From CAVOHU01 sp963843385 (GTDB taxonomy: Bacteria; Acidobacteriota; Vicinamibacteria; Vicinamibacterales; JAKQTR01): a stretch of DNA of 64,000 bases. The stretch is from the NCBI GenBank assembly GCA_963843385.1, contig CAWJJY010000004.1:124001-188000 (forward strand), in the 5' to 3' direction. Position numbers and translations under genes: made by a program. Shown piece by piece: positions 28,163 through 38,300 of the stretch; the first letter of the stretch is position 1, and each line of letters begins with the position of its first letter. A model generated the notes under the pieces. That model worked only from the letters and a program-made list of their open reading frames with translations, was not told where the DNA came from and ran no database searches.

Positions 28163-29331
28163 GGCGCGCCCTCAGCTCGTGTGAGCAGCCGTCCGACCGC
28201 GGCATCGAACTCATCGGGCCGCGGCAGCAGGCTGAGAACCAGGAACGCCTCACGCGGGAAATCGAAGAAGTACCCCGGGTGCACCAGCACGCGGTCGCGC
28301 TCCAGCAACTGCAGGACCAGCGATTCCTCGGACTGCATGGCCGGCACCTGCAGGATGGCGTACCACCCGCCTTCGGCCGGGAGGAGCCTCACCGACCTGA
28401 AGGCGGCCGAGAGTTCCTTCAGCCGGCCGTAGTTGCGCACCACCCGATCGCGGATTCGAGTGCGGACCAGTGCACCGTCGGCCAGCAGCCGAAGCGCTGC
28501 GTGCTGAACGGGCGTCGACACCGACAGGTAGGTATCGCAGATCAGCTCGAGCCGCTCCAGCGCCGATTTCACGAGGTCGTCAGGGCCATTCACCGCGATC
28601 CAGCCCAGCTTGAGCTGCGGCAGGCCCGCCGATTTCGACAATCCTCCGAGCGCGAAGGTGAGCACCTCGCGCTGCGCCAGCACGGAGCAGGTTCGCGGCA
28701 GGTCCGCGTCGAGGACGTACTCCGCGAACACCTCGTCTCCGACCAGCGCCAGTTGGTGCTTGCGGCAGAGGGTGACAATGACGTCGAGCTCGCTTCGCTT
28801 GAGGTACGATCCGGTCGGGTTGTTCGGGTTGACCACGACGATGGCACGCGTCGCCGGCGTCACGGCGCGCGCCAGGCCCTCGGTGTCGCACGACCAGACG
28901 CCATGCTCCTCCAGCCGGTAGGGATGCACGGCCACCGAGTCCAACGCCGCGAGGAATTCGAACAACGGGTAGCTCGGCACCGGCACCAGCACGTCGTCGC
29001 CGGGATTGCAGAGCAGCTTGAAGAGCAGCGAGTACGCCTCGCTGGTGCTGGCGGTGAGCACGACACGCTCCCGCGGCACCGACATCCCCCGCCTCCTGAA
29101 GTCACCCGACACGGCCTGGCGTGCATCGGGCAGCCCGAATGGCTGCGGTTCGTAGACCAGGTTCCCGGCGTGGGTCAGCGCCTCGGTGAGGTCCGCCGGG
29201 TACTCGATCCCGACCCGCGTCGGGTTGGACTCGGTCAGATCGTCGATCACGACGCCCGAGGCGCGGAGGCGGTGCAGCGTCTCGGTCAGTCGATTGGGTG
29301 TGAGGTCGAAGGCCAGGCGGGAGGAGAACAC
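28159..29331 (-). CDS. Class I/II pyridoxal-phosphate aminotransferase
   Basis: A 390-residue fold-type I aminotransferase. Visible elements are DDLTESNPTRVGIEYP at the N-terminus, LTASTSEAYSLLFKLL, NPNNPTGSYL, GDEVFAEY and the PLP lysine in FALGGLSKSAGLPQLKLGWI, followed by Arg-containing LVLSLLPRPDEF at the end. It resembles alanine/aspartate-type transaminases that act on 2-oxo acids, but substrate specificity cannot be read from sequence. It is the first gene of a two-gene operon with malQ (4-bp ATGA overlap). The pairing of an aminotransferase with a glucanotransferase has no obvious metabolic logic. The start at 29331 leaves a 105-bp gap to the divergent DUF5916 gene. Confidence 0.88.
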   Translation of the reverse strand: MFSSRLAFDLTPNRLTETLHRLRASGVVIDDLTESNPTRVGIEYPADLTEALTHAGNLVYEPQPFGLPDARQAVSGDFRRRGMSVPRERVVLTASTSEAYSLLFKLLCNPGDDVLVPVPSYPLFEFLAALDSVAVHPYRLEEHGVWSCDTEGLARAVTPATRAIVVVNPNNPTGSYLKRSELDVIVTLCRKHQLALVGDEVFAEYVLDADLPRTCSVLAQREVLTFALGGLSKSAGLPQLKLGWIAVNGPDDLVKSALERLELICDTYLSVSTPVQHAALRLLADGALVRTRIRDRVVRNYGRLKELSAAFRSVRLLPAEGGWYAILQVPAMQSEESLVLQLLERDRVLVHPGYFFDFPREAFLVLSLLPRPDEFDAAVGRLLTRAEGAP

Positions 29332-29436
29332 GGTTCAGGATACCTCTCCGGCACCCCCTTGCACCATCGGCGCGGCGGCTGCCGTGTGAACAACTCTCCT
29401 GCAAACCTCTGGCATCGGAATTCCGTCCAACGCGGT

Positions 29437-31641
29437 ATGCCGTTCGAATTCCGCCGACTCATGCCTGCCTTCTTCGCCATCCTCTCGCTGACCGCTCCGG
29501 TCGCGGCGGCCGCCTCCGACCAGCAGCCCGCGACGTTGGTCTTACGCGTCGTTGAGACCGCTCCGAAGATCGACGGGCGCCTCGATGCCGGCGAGTGGCC
29601 CACCGACCCTCTCGAGACAGGCGAGTGGATTTCGTACAACCCGCTGTATGGCGAGCGGCTGCCGCAGAAGACGACCGTGTGGGCCGCCTACGACAAGCGG
29701 TACCTCTACTTCGCCTTTCGCTGTTCGGACCCCGAACCTTCGAGGATCAAGACGTCGATTGCCCGCCGCGACAACATGTGGAACGACGACTGGGTGGGCC
29801 TCAAGCTCGACGCCATGGGCAACGGCCAGACCTCCTACGACATGTTCGTGAACCCCAGCGGCGTGCAGGGCGACATCCTGACCAGCGCGGCGAAGGGCGA
29901 GAACTCGTCGGTGGATTGGGTCTGGGACAGTGCGGCCAGGAGGACGCCGGACGGCTACACGGTGGAACTCCGGGTGCCGGTCCAGAGCATTCGATTCAAG
30001 AGCGGCGCCGAGGTGCCCATGCGGGTGCTGTTCTGGCGCCGGGTCAGCCGGCTCGGCGTGTCGGTCTCGTGGCCGGACCTGCCTCCCGGCAAGTCCGCCT
30101 TCGAGCGAGAAACCACGATGATGGTGCACGACCTGGCGTGGCCCGGCGTGCGCGAGGTGATGCCGGCGCTCACCGAGTCGGTGAACCAGGCCCGGACCTC
30201 ACCCGACACATGGTCTGCACCCAAGGGGACGACCAACCTCGGCGTGAGCGCGAAACTCGGCGTCACGTCGGCCGTCACGCTCGACGGCACCATCAACCCG
30301 GACTTCAGCCAGGTCGAAAGCGACAGTTTCCAGATTCAGGTCAACCAGCGCTACCCCATCTTCTTCAGCGAAAAGCGGCCGTTCTTCATGGAGGGCATGG
30401 GGGTATTCGAACTGGCCGGCACCGGCGGCGACGGCAACATGGCCACCGCCGTCCATACGCGTCGCATCGTCGATCCGTTGTTCGGGGTGAAGTTGTCCGG
30501 CACGGTCGGCCGGGTGACATTCGGCACCATCAGCGCCTCGGACGAGGCCGCGGGCAGGCTCGATCCGCAATTCGAAGGCAAGCGCAGGCTGTTCAACATC
30601 GCACGCGCCACCTACAGCCTGGCTCCGAGCAGTTACGTCGGTGCCATTGTCACGGCAACCGATTTCGCCGGCGGGTACAACCGCGTCGTCGGCGGTGACC
30701 TGTCGATTCGGATGGGCGCCCACCAGCAATTCAACGCCACGGGACTCCACTCGGCGTCATCCGACCCCGGGACAGGGTCCCCGTCGCGGTCCGGGACGAT
30801 GGCCCAGGTGTCGTATTCGTACAACTCCCAGAGAGTGGGATTCGCCACGCAACTCGAACACTACGATCAGGATTTCCAGATGGATACCGCCTTCTACAAC
30901 CGCACGGGCATCACCGGCGGTTGGATCTATGGCGGCTTGAATTTCTACCCGGACAAGACGCGAATGCCGTGGCTGAAGAAGATCAACCCGTTCGTCTTCC
31001 TGCAATACGTGCACGACCGGACGCAGGAGGGGCACGACAACATCCAGGTCTACGCCATCCGGTCGAACTTCACGCGCAACGGGAACCTGCGGCTCGACCT
31101 TCTTCGGGTGCAGGAGGCCTGGATTCATCGGGAGTTCAATCAACTCTTCTTCCGGATTCAGGGCAGCGTGCAGATGACCAACTGGCTGTATGTGAGCGGC
31201 CAGATCAGGGCCGGCGACAGCCTCTACTACGATCCGATTGCCCCGTTTGTGGGCTCTTCGACCTTGCAGTCCCTCTCGATCACGCTGCAACCGAGCGCGC
31301 GGCTCGCGCAGAACGTCTCGGTCCAGCGTGTGACGCTGGACCGACCCGACAACGGCGGCCGCGTCTACGACGCCCGCGTCGTCAACGCGAAGACCACCTA
31401 CCAATTCACCGCGCGGCTTGCCGTACGGGGAATCGCGCAGTACGACAGCTCGAGCAAACGGGTGTTGTGCGATTTCCTGTCGTCGTACGAGGTGAGACCG
31501 GGGACCGTGTTCTATGCCGGATACGGGGCGCTGTTCGAGAAGCGTGACTACCGCAACCGCGAGTGGGTCGCTGGCGAAGGGGACTATCTCTCAACCAGCC
31601 GTGGACTCTTCATCAAGGCGTCGTATCTGCATCGGTTCTGA
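29437..31641 (+). CDS. DUF5916 outer-membrane protein with CBM9-like N-terminal domain
   Basis: A 734-residue secreted protein. After a signal peptide (MPFEFRRLMPAFFAILSLTAPVAAAAS) comes a CBM9-like sugar-binding-fold domain that starts KIDGRLDAGEWP and includes VWAAYDKRYLYFAFRCSDPEP and YTVELRVPVQSIRFK. The following DUF5916 region (about 210 onward, NPDFSQVESDSFQIQVNQRYP, FFSEKRPFFMEGMGVF) continues as alternating amphipathic strands. It ends in an aromatic residue (KASYLHRF), as outer-membrane barrels do. The family is abundant in Acidobacteriota and Bacteroidota; its function is unknown, with transport or binding at the outer membrane as the likely theme. The open frame extends upstream to 28093 antisense to the aminotransferase, but ATG 29437 is where the signal peptide begins. 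Confidence 0.88.
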   Translation: MPFEFRRLMPAFFAILSLTAPVAAAASDQQPATLVLRVVETAPKIDGRLDAGEWPTDPLETGEWISYNPLYGERLPQKTTVWAAYDKRYLYFAFRCSDPEPSRIKTSIARRDNMWNDDWVGLKLDAMGNGQTSYDMFVNPSGVQGDILTSAAKGENSSVDWVWDSAARRTPDGYTVELRVPVQSIRFKSGAEVPMRVLFWRRVSRLGVSVSWPDLPPGKSAFERETTMMVHDLAWPGVREVMPALTESVNQARTSPDTWSAPKGTTNLGVSAKLGVTSAVTLDGTINPDFSQVESDSFQIQVNQRYPIFFSEKRPFFMEGMGVFELAGTGGDGNMATAVHTRRIVDPLFGVKLSGTVGRVTFGTISASDEAAGRLDPQFEGKRRLFNIARATYSLAPSSYVGAIVTATDFAGGYNRVVGGDLSIRMGAHQQFNATGLHSASSDPGTGSPSRSGTMAQVSYSYNSQRVGFATQLEHYDQDFQMDTAFYNRTGITGGWIYGGLNFYPDKTRMPWLKKINPFVFLQYVHDRTQEGHDNIQVYAIRSNFTRNGNLRLDLLRVQEAWIHREFNQLFFRIQGSVQMTNWLYVSGQIRAGDSLYYDPIAPFVGSSTLQSLSITLQPSARLAQNVSVQRVTLDRPDNGGRVYDARVVNAKTTYQFTARLAVRGIAQYDSSSKRVLCDFLSSYEVRPGTVFYAGYGALFEKRDYRNREWVAGEGDYLSTSRGLFIKASYLHRF

Positions 31642-31676
31642 TCGAGTTCGCGCGTCGGATTGACTCCGGCGTCCGG

Positions 31677-32393
31677 CTACCTCAACGCGTCGATGGCCGC
31701 TCTGAAGGCCTGCTCAGGCTGCGCGCCGACGAGGAGCTTCCGGTCGCCCTTCGCGTTCACCAGCACCGTGGATGGTGTTCCCGTGATTCCGATCCGCATG
31801 CCTTCCTGGTAGTGCGACTCAATCCGGCCTGCGTGCGCGCCGCTCGAGAGGCAGGACGCGAACGCCGCCCGATCGAGGCCAATGTCCGCGGCCAGGTCAG
31901 ACAGGCGGTCCGATGGCGCAGCGCCACTGCGCCGCGCAGCCCCCCGCGAGAGGGCCATCAGGTAGTCCCAGAACTTCAGGTCGCCGCCAGATGCGGCAGC
32001 GCACTCGGCTGCAGCGGCCTGAATTCGCGCCTCGGGATGCAGCGCATCGAGCGGGAAATGGCGGTACACCCAGGCCACCCCGCCGTTCGACTCGTCGACG
32101 ATTCTCTTCAACACGGGAATCGCGCCCTTGCAGTACGGGCACTCGGTGTCGGCATACTCGATCAGGAACACCTTCGACTGCCGGCTGCCGTAGACGTGGT
32201 CCGCGGCGGTCACCGGGGCCAGGGCCAGGGCCTTCTCGTCGACGGGAGGCGGGCCTGCCGCTTCCTGCTGCGGGCGCACCCAGGTGCCTCCGAAGCTTGC
32301 GACGAGGATCGACGCGGAAATCAACACGCTGCCGATGAGTATCGCGGCAGGCGTGCTGAGGCCGCGCCTGGTGATGCCGTCCTGGTCCGCCAT
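31677..32393 (-). CDS. Membrane-anchored DsbA-like thioredoxin-fold protein
   Basis: A 238-residue protein with one N-terminal membrane helix (about 17-34, AAILIGSVLISASILVA) and a DsbA/thioredoxin_4 domain in the periplasm. The redox motif is ADTECPYCKG (Cys85/Cys88) and the cis-proline loop is ITGTPSTVLV. The helical insertion (AECAAASGGDLKFWDYLMALSR) is typical of bacterial DsbA-like oxidoreductases such as BdbD. ATG 32393 is chosen because the helix follows directly; the frame upstream to 32492 has no signal character. It converges with the DUF5916 gene 35 bp away. It probably oxidises or isomerises disulfides in exported proteins, which are plentiful here. Confidence 0.9.
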   Translation of the reverse strand: MADQDGITRRGLSTPAAILIGSVLISASILVASFGGTWVRPQQEAAGPPPVDEKALALAPVTAADHVYGSRQSKVFLIEYADTECPYCKGAIPVLKRIVDESNGGVAWVYRHFPLDALHPEARIQAAAAECAAASGGDLKFWDYLMALSRGAARRSGAAPSDRLSDLAADIGLDRAAFASCLSSGAHAGRIESHYQEGMRIGITGTPSTVLVNAKGDRKLLVGAQPEQAFRAAIDALR

Positions 32394-32736
32394 CCGCTGC
32401 CACTCCCAATCTGGAGAATCTCGCCGGGTCAATTCCGAGCGCCCCTGAACCTGGAGGCTGCCTTTGCCTGGGCACTCGGACACGGCTCGCACGGGGCACC
32501 GGCATCATACGCCGTGGCCTCAGGGAGTCAAAACCGGCGCCGGAAGGGGCAAGTCTGGCAGCAGAGACCGCCTGGCGGTGACACCCCGGCGAACTCGAGC
32601 CTGGCATGCCCGCCAAAGAAAAGCCGGACGGGAGAAGACGACGGTTCAGGGTAGAATGTCGTCCCTCGTCTGAAGAGTCCCCAGGCAAGAATCGCATGCC
32701 TTCATTGATTCCCGCCCGTCACGCGGAGGAAGTCTC
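32394..32736. other. Divergent intergenic region, DsbA-like gene / S9 peptidase gene
   Basis: About 343 bp. A GGAGG ribosome site for the S9 gene lies at its right end. A TAGAAT hexamer at 32652-32657 is a possible -10 for the S9 gene, with no good -35. I see no RNA gene, repeat or supported small ORF. Confidence 0.4.
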
Positions 32737-35196
32737 ATGACACGTCATGTTTCACCGGTTCGATTGACGCTCACTGTCTGCCTGGCCGCAGCATTCGTCG
32801 CGCTCCTGGCGCTGCCATCCATCCTCAGCGCGCAGCAGGCCTCGCCGCTCGAGACGGGCTACCAGCTGCCGCCCAAGGTCATCGTCGACATCCTCGACGC
32901 GCCGCCACCGCCCACGGCCATCGTCAGCCCGACGCGGCAGGTGATGGCGCTGCTCGATCGCGCGAGCATGCCGCCGATTTCGGAGCTTGCCGAGCCGATG
33001 CTCCGGCTGGCCGGCAATCGCGTGAATCCGAAGACCAATGGTCCCCACAACCCCCAGCGATTTCTCGGGATCAGCCTCAAACGGATCGCCGACGGCAAGG
33101 AAATGAAGGTGGTGCTCCCGGCGGGCGTGCGAATCGGCGCGCCGGGTTTCTCCCCCGACGGGAAGCGCCTCTCGTTCTTCGTCTATCGAGGCGCAGGGAT
33201 CGATCTGTGGATAGCCGATGTCTCGACGGCGCAGGCAAGGCTGACCGCGGTTGGCGTCAACGGCCTCGGCGGATGCAGCTGGCTCAATGACAGCTCGGCG
33301 ATGCTCTGTCAAATGGTCCCAGCCGGCCGCGGTCCGGCACCCACGCCGCCGTCGGTTCCGACGGGGCCGCGCATCCAGGAAAACCTGGGGCAGGCTGCGC
33401 CGGTCTCGACCTACCAGGACCTGCTGACGAGCGCCCAGGACGAGAAGCTGTACGACTACTATTTCACGGCGCAGCTCGCGACAGTGACGCCTGCGGGGGT
33501 CAAGACGCCAATCGGCAAACCGGCCGTCTTCTCGTCCGCGTCGGCCTCACCCGACGGCAGGTTCATCCTCGCCGTCAGGACGAAGCGGCCGTACTCGCGG
33601 CTGGTCACCGATTCGCAGTTCCCGAAGGACATCGAGGTGTGGAGCCGCGCCGGCGAGCTGGTGCGCAAGATCGGCGAGCAGCCGCTCGGCGAGTCCGTTC
33701 CGATCGGCGGCGTCACCACCGGCCCGCGATCCTATCGCTGGCACGCCGTGGATCCGGCGACCGTCGTCTGGGTGGAAGCGCTCGACGAGGGCAACTCCGG
33801 CAAGAAAGTGCCGAACCGCGACCGGATCCTGACCCTCAAGGCTCCGTTTGCAGGCGATCCCGCCGAGTTCATGAAGACGGCGTTTCGATTCCAGGGTATC
33901 GCGTGGACCGAGAAGGGTACGGCGCTCGTTTCCGAATCCGATCGCGCGAGCCGCCTCACCCGCACATGGCTCGTCGACCTGAACGCAGCGCCGCGCAAGC
34001 TCTGGGAGCGCAATTCGCAGGATCGCTACAACGATCCGGGATCGCCAATCGACCGGTCCGGCGCGGTCTCGGGCGGCCGGGGCGGCGGCAGCGGCCGGCC
34101 CCTCATCCAGAGCGGCGACTTCATCTATCTCAGCGGCAACGGCGCGTCGCCAAAGGGAGATCGTCCGTTCCTTTCGCGGCTCAGCCTGAAGACGCTGGAA
34201 TCCGAGCGGCTCTTCCAGGCCGACGAAACGAGCTACGAGACCGTGGCTGCCCTGCTGACCGACGACGGAAAGCAACTGCTCACGCGGTGGGAGACCAAGA
34301 CCGACTTCCCAAACTACTACGTCCGTGATTTGGCGTCCGGCAAGCGCACGGCGCTCACCGCGTTCAAGGATCCGGCGCCCCAGCTCACCGGGATTGAAAA
34401 GCAGCTGGTCACCTACGATCGCAAGGACGGGGTGAAGCTGTCCGCCACGGTGTACCTGCCGCCGGGCTACAAGCCCGGGACGCGGCTGCCCTTCGTGCTC
34501 TGGGCGTATCCGGCCGAGTTCACCGACGCCGCAACCGCCAGCCAGGTGTCGGGATCGGCGAACCGGTTCACCACGATTTCCGGGGCCTCGCACCTGCTCT
34601 TCCTCACGCAGGGCTATGGCGTGCTCGACAATCCGACCATGCCGATCATCGGGCCCGGAGAAACCGCCAACGACACGTATGTCGAGCAGCTGGTGGCGAG
34701 CGCCGAGGCCGCGATCGACAAGATCGTCGGCATGGGCGTGGCCGACCGCGATCGCGTCGGCGTCGCCGGCCACAGCTACGGCGCCTTCATGACGGCCAAC
34801 CTGCTCGCCCACAGCCGCCTGTTCCGCGCGGGCGCCGCGCGCAGCGGGGCCTACAACCGGACGCTGACGCCGTTCGGGTTCCAGAACGAAGAGCGGACCT
34901 TCTGGGAGGTGCCGGATCTCTATGCGAGGATGTCGCCGTTCTGGTTCGCGCACAAGGTCGAGGATCCGATCCTCCTCATCCACGGCGAGGCCGACAACAA
35001 CTCGGGCACGTTCCCGATCCAGTCCGAGCGGTTCTACATGGCGCTCAAGGGCAACGGCAAGACCGTTCGATACGTCACGCTGCCGCTCGAGGCGCACGGC
35101 TATGCCGCGCGGGAGTCGAACCTGCACGTGCTCTACGAGTGGATCAACTGGTTCGACAAGTACGTGAAGAACGCGAGGCCGAAGACGGCGCAGTAG
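32737..35196 (+). CDS. Secreted S9 prolyl-oligopeptidase-family peptidase (glutamyl-endopeptidase-like)
   Basis: An 819-residue serine peptidase with a signal peptide (about 1-31, ending ILSAQQ), an N-terminal seven-blade propeller region and a C-terminal alpha/beta-hydrolase. The catalytic triad is visible: Ser680 in AGHSYGAFMTANL, Asp753 in HGEADNNSG and His787 in LEAHGYAARES. The N-terminal YQLPPKVIVDILDAPPPPTAIVSPTR and ISELAEPMLRLAGNRVNP closely resemble the chloroplast glutamyl endopeptidase (CGEP) branch of S9, which cuts after Glu. That is recognition of a family pattern, not a proof of specificity. ATG 32737 has GGAGG 10 bp upstream. It is a single gene, likely degrading peptides in the periplasm or outside the cell. 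Confidence 0.92.
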   Translation: MTRHVSPVRLTLTVCLAAAFVALLALPSILSAQQASPLETGYQLPPKVIVDILDAPPPPTAIVSPTRQVMALLDRASMPPISELAEPMLRLAGNRVNPKTNGPHNPQRFLGISLKRIADGKEMKVVLPAGVRIGAPGFSPDGKRLSFFVYRGAGIDLWIADVSTAQARLTAVGVNGLGGCSWLNDSSAMLCQMVPAGRGPAPTPPSVPTGPRIQENLGQAAPVSTYQDLLTSAQDEKLYDYYFTAQLATVTPAGVKTPIGKPAVFSSASASPDGRFILAVRTKRPYSRLVTDSQFPKDIEVWSRAGELVRKIGEQPLGESVPIGGVTTGPRSYRWHAVDPATVVWVEALDEGNSGKKVPNRDRILTLKAPFAGDPAEFMKTAFRFQGIAWTEKGTALVSESDRASRLTRTWLVDLNAAPRKLWERNSQDRYNDPGSPIDRSGAVSGGRGGGSGRPLIQSGDFIYLSGNGASPKGDRPFLSRLSLKTLESERLFQADETSYETVAALLTDDGKQLLTRWETKTDFPNYYVRDLASGKRTALTAFKDPAPQLTGIEKQLVTYDRKDGVKLSATVYLPPGYKPGTRLPFVLWAYPAEFTDAATASQVSGSANRFTTISGASHLLFLTQGYGVLDNPTMPIIGPGETANDTYVEQLVASAEAAIDKIVGMGVADRDRVGVAGHSYGAFMTANLLAHSRLFRAGAARSGAYNRTLTPFGFQNEERTFWEVPDLYARMSPFWFAHKVEDPILLIHGEADNNSGTFPIQSERFYMALKGNGKTVRYVTLPLEAHGYAARESNLHVLYEWINWFDKYVKNARPKTAQ

Positions 35197-35399
35197 GCCG
35201 AGCTGCGAGAACTCTGTCCGGTCATCGGCGCTCGGCCCACGGCTCCCGGGCCTGAGCCGACAGCGGTCGCGGTCGACTCAGATCGAGTTGACGCGGGCCC
35301 TGCGGCGCGGATTTCTCGTTCGGGCGAGAGCGTGAGACGACTGTCTGTTTCAGGCGGGCGCTGCTGGCCGCCGGCACTCATTCAGCGTTCGGGGCACAT

Positions 35400-38300
35400 A
35401 TGCGACACGCATTGACGGCACTGCTCGACGCGGGTCGGACGGTGGGCTCTGCTCTGGCTGCGTTATTCACCGAGCTGTTCGGGCGATGGCAGTGGGACGC
35501 TCCCGCCTGGTTCACCCGGGCTGGCGCGCTTGTCCTCAAGGGCCGGCGCGCTCTCGCGGCCAACCCGCGGCGCGGGGTCGGCCTCGTGGTCGTGCTGTTC
35601 GCGGTGCTCGCCGGCTACGTCTGGTACGCGAGCCGCCCCAAGCCCCATTACGTGGAGTTCGCCGTCAGCGGACCGGAGCTGACCACCTACAACGAAACCG
35701 GGATCGCGTCGATCAAGCCGATGAAGATCGTCTTCAGCGAATCGGCGGCCCCGCTGAGGACGGTGAAGACCGCCCTGACCGCAGGCGTCGAGCTCTCGCC
35801 CGCCATTCCCGGCACGTGGTTCTGGACGAATGACCGTGAGCTCAGGTTCACGCCGAAAGACGACTGGCCCGTCGATGGCGCCTTCACCGTGAAGCTGTCG
35901 AAGAAGGACCTGCTCGCCCGGCCGGTCCAGCTCGAGAAATACACCTTCACGTTCCGGAGCCAGCCGTTTTCCGCGCAGATCACGGAGAGCCAGTTCTACC
36001 AGGATCCCCGCGACCCGAATCTCAAGAAGATCGTGGCGACCGTGACGTTCAGCCACCCCGTGGACGCCGAGCGGTTCGAATCGCACGTGTCGCTCGCCGT
36101 GGCCAAGGACGCGGAGTACCTGGGCCTCACCCCGGACAGCCGCCATTTCACGGTCGCCTACGACAAGTTCAAGCTCGCGGCCTACGTGCATTCGTCCGCC
36201 CTGGCCGTGCCTCGCGACGACACGCCCATGACCTTGCGGATCGACAAGGGCGTCCGCGCCGCTCGCGGCGGCAACGACACGCCCGAACCGATCGCGGTCG
36301 TGGTCACGATCCCCGGGCGCAGCAGCCTCGCCTTCTCCGACGCGCGGATGGTGGTGGTGGACAACGCGCGGTACGAGCCGGAACAGATCCTGCTGATGAC
36401 CAGCTCCTCGCCGGTCGCCGAGCGCGCGTTCGACGGCAAGGTCTCCGTGAAGCTGTTGCCCGTGCGCCACCCCCGGCAGCCGAAGGAGGACCCCAATCCG
36501 TACGAGTGGGTCGATTCGGAGGAGATCGGTAACGACATTCTCGGCGGCTGCCCGGCTGTGGGCGTGAACTACGTGCCATCCGAAGAAGGCGGCGACACGT
36601 CTCACGGCTTCAAGTTCACCGCCCCCGTCGGCCGCTACCTGTACGTGGTCGTGAAGCCCGAAGTGCAGGGCACGGGCGGGTACATCTCGCCGAAGCCCTT
36701 TGTCGCAACGCTGAGGGTCCGGCCGTACCCGATGGCCTTGACCTTCCTGGGACAGGGCGCGCTGCTCCCGCTCTCGGGCGATCGCAAGGTCGGCTTCCTT
36801 GCGCGGGACGTGGGCGTCGTGCAGATCGAGATCGGCCGGGTGCTGCCGAACCAGCTCCAGCATCTTGCGCCCGCGATGTGGGACTTTTCGCGGCCGGCGG
36901 TGTACGGCAACCTCGAGGACAAGCTGGTCGAGCGTTTTGTCAGCACGCGGGACTACAGTGCGACGCCGCCCGGCAAGCCCACCTACGACAGCGTCGATCT
37001 CGGTCAGTACCTCAAGGATCGCGCGCAGTCGCCCCGCGGCCTTTTCCTGCTGCACGTATCCCAACTGACGGCGCGCCGGCAAGCCGAGGACGAAGAGAGC
37101 GAGCCGGAGGGCGAGGAGGGAGAACGGCGCGGGTCCACCGAGGACCGGCGCCTGATCCTCGTGACCGATCTGGGCTTCATCGTGAAGCAGGCGAAGGACG
37201 GCAGCCGCGACGTGTTCGTCCAGTCGATCGGCACCGGATTGCCGGTCGAGGGCGCCCGCGTTGAACTGGTCGGAAGCAACGGCCAGCCGGTGCACGCCGC
37301 CACGACCGATTCAGCCGGGTGGGCGCAGATTCCGAAGCCTCCGCCCGAGCTGCGACGAGAGCGGGAGCCGGTGCTGATCACCGTGCAGAGGGAGGCCGAC
37401 TTCTCCTTCATGCCGTTCAACACGGGCAGGCGCGACCTCGATCTGTCGCGCTTCGACACGGGCGGCGTGGACAACGCGAAATCGGCGCAGCAGCTTTCCA
37501 CGTACCTCTTCTCCGATCGCGGCATCTATCGCCCCGGCGAGACGACGCATCTCGGCGCGATCACGCGGACCGCCGACTGGAAGGCGTCGCCGAACGGCCT
37601 GCCGATCGATCTCGAAATCACCGATCCGCGCGGCACAATCGTCAGCAGGAGCCAGTTGACGGTGTCGGCGGCTTCCTTCGAGGAAGTCAGTTACACCAGC
37701 CCCGCCGCCGGGCAGACAGGCACCTACGAGGCTGCGGCGTACCTCACGAGCGACCCGAAGCGTCGAGAGCTGCTCGGGACCACGTCGTTCAAGATCCAGG
37801 AGTTCGAGCCCGACCGCATGAAGGTCCAGCTCGATCTGTCCGCCACGCCGATCGAGGGCTGGCTGCGGCCCGACGACGTCAAGGCGCGAATCACCGTCGT
37901 GCACCTCTTCGGGGATGCGGCGAGCAATCGTCGCGTGGAGGGCGAGCTGAGCCTGACGCCGGCGCTGCCCAGGTTTGCGCGCTACACCGACCACCGTTTT
38001 TCGGTCGGAGAGGTCCTCAGGGAGCCGTACCACGAACGCCTCGCCGCGACGGTGACCGATGACAAGGGCACCGCCGAGTTCAACCTCGATCTGAAACGAT
38101 TCACCGGCCGGGCGTATCGCCTCAACGTGCTCGGGCGCGCGTACGAGGCCGAAGGCGGACGCAATGTCGCCGCAGAGAACAGCGCCATCGTGTCGGAGGC
38201 GGCCTTCCTGGTCGGCGTCAAGCCGGACGGCGACCTGACGTTCGTGCGCCGTACGAGCGCGCGGGCGGCGCACTGGCTGGCCGTGGATCAGCGCCTCGCG

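Noticed and set aside
28093..29436. Upstream extension of the DUF5916 reading frame
   Set aside because: It is antisense to the aminotransferase and malQ genes; the signal peptide at 29437 marks the real start.
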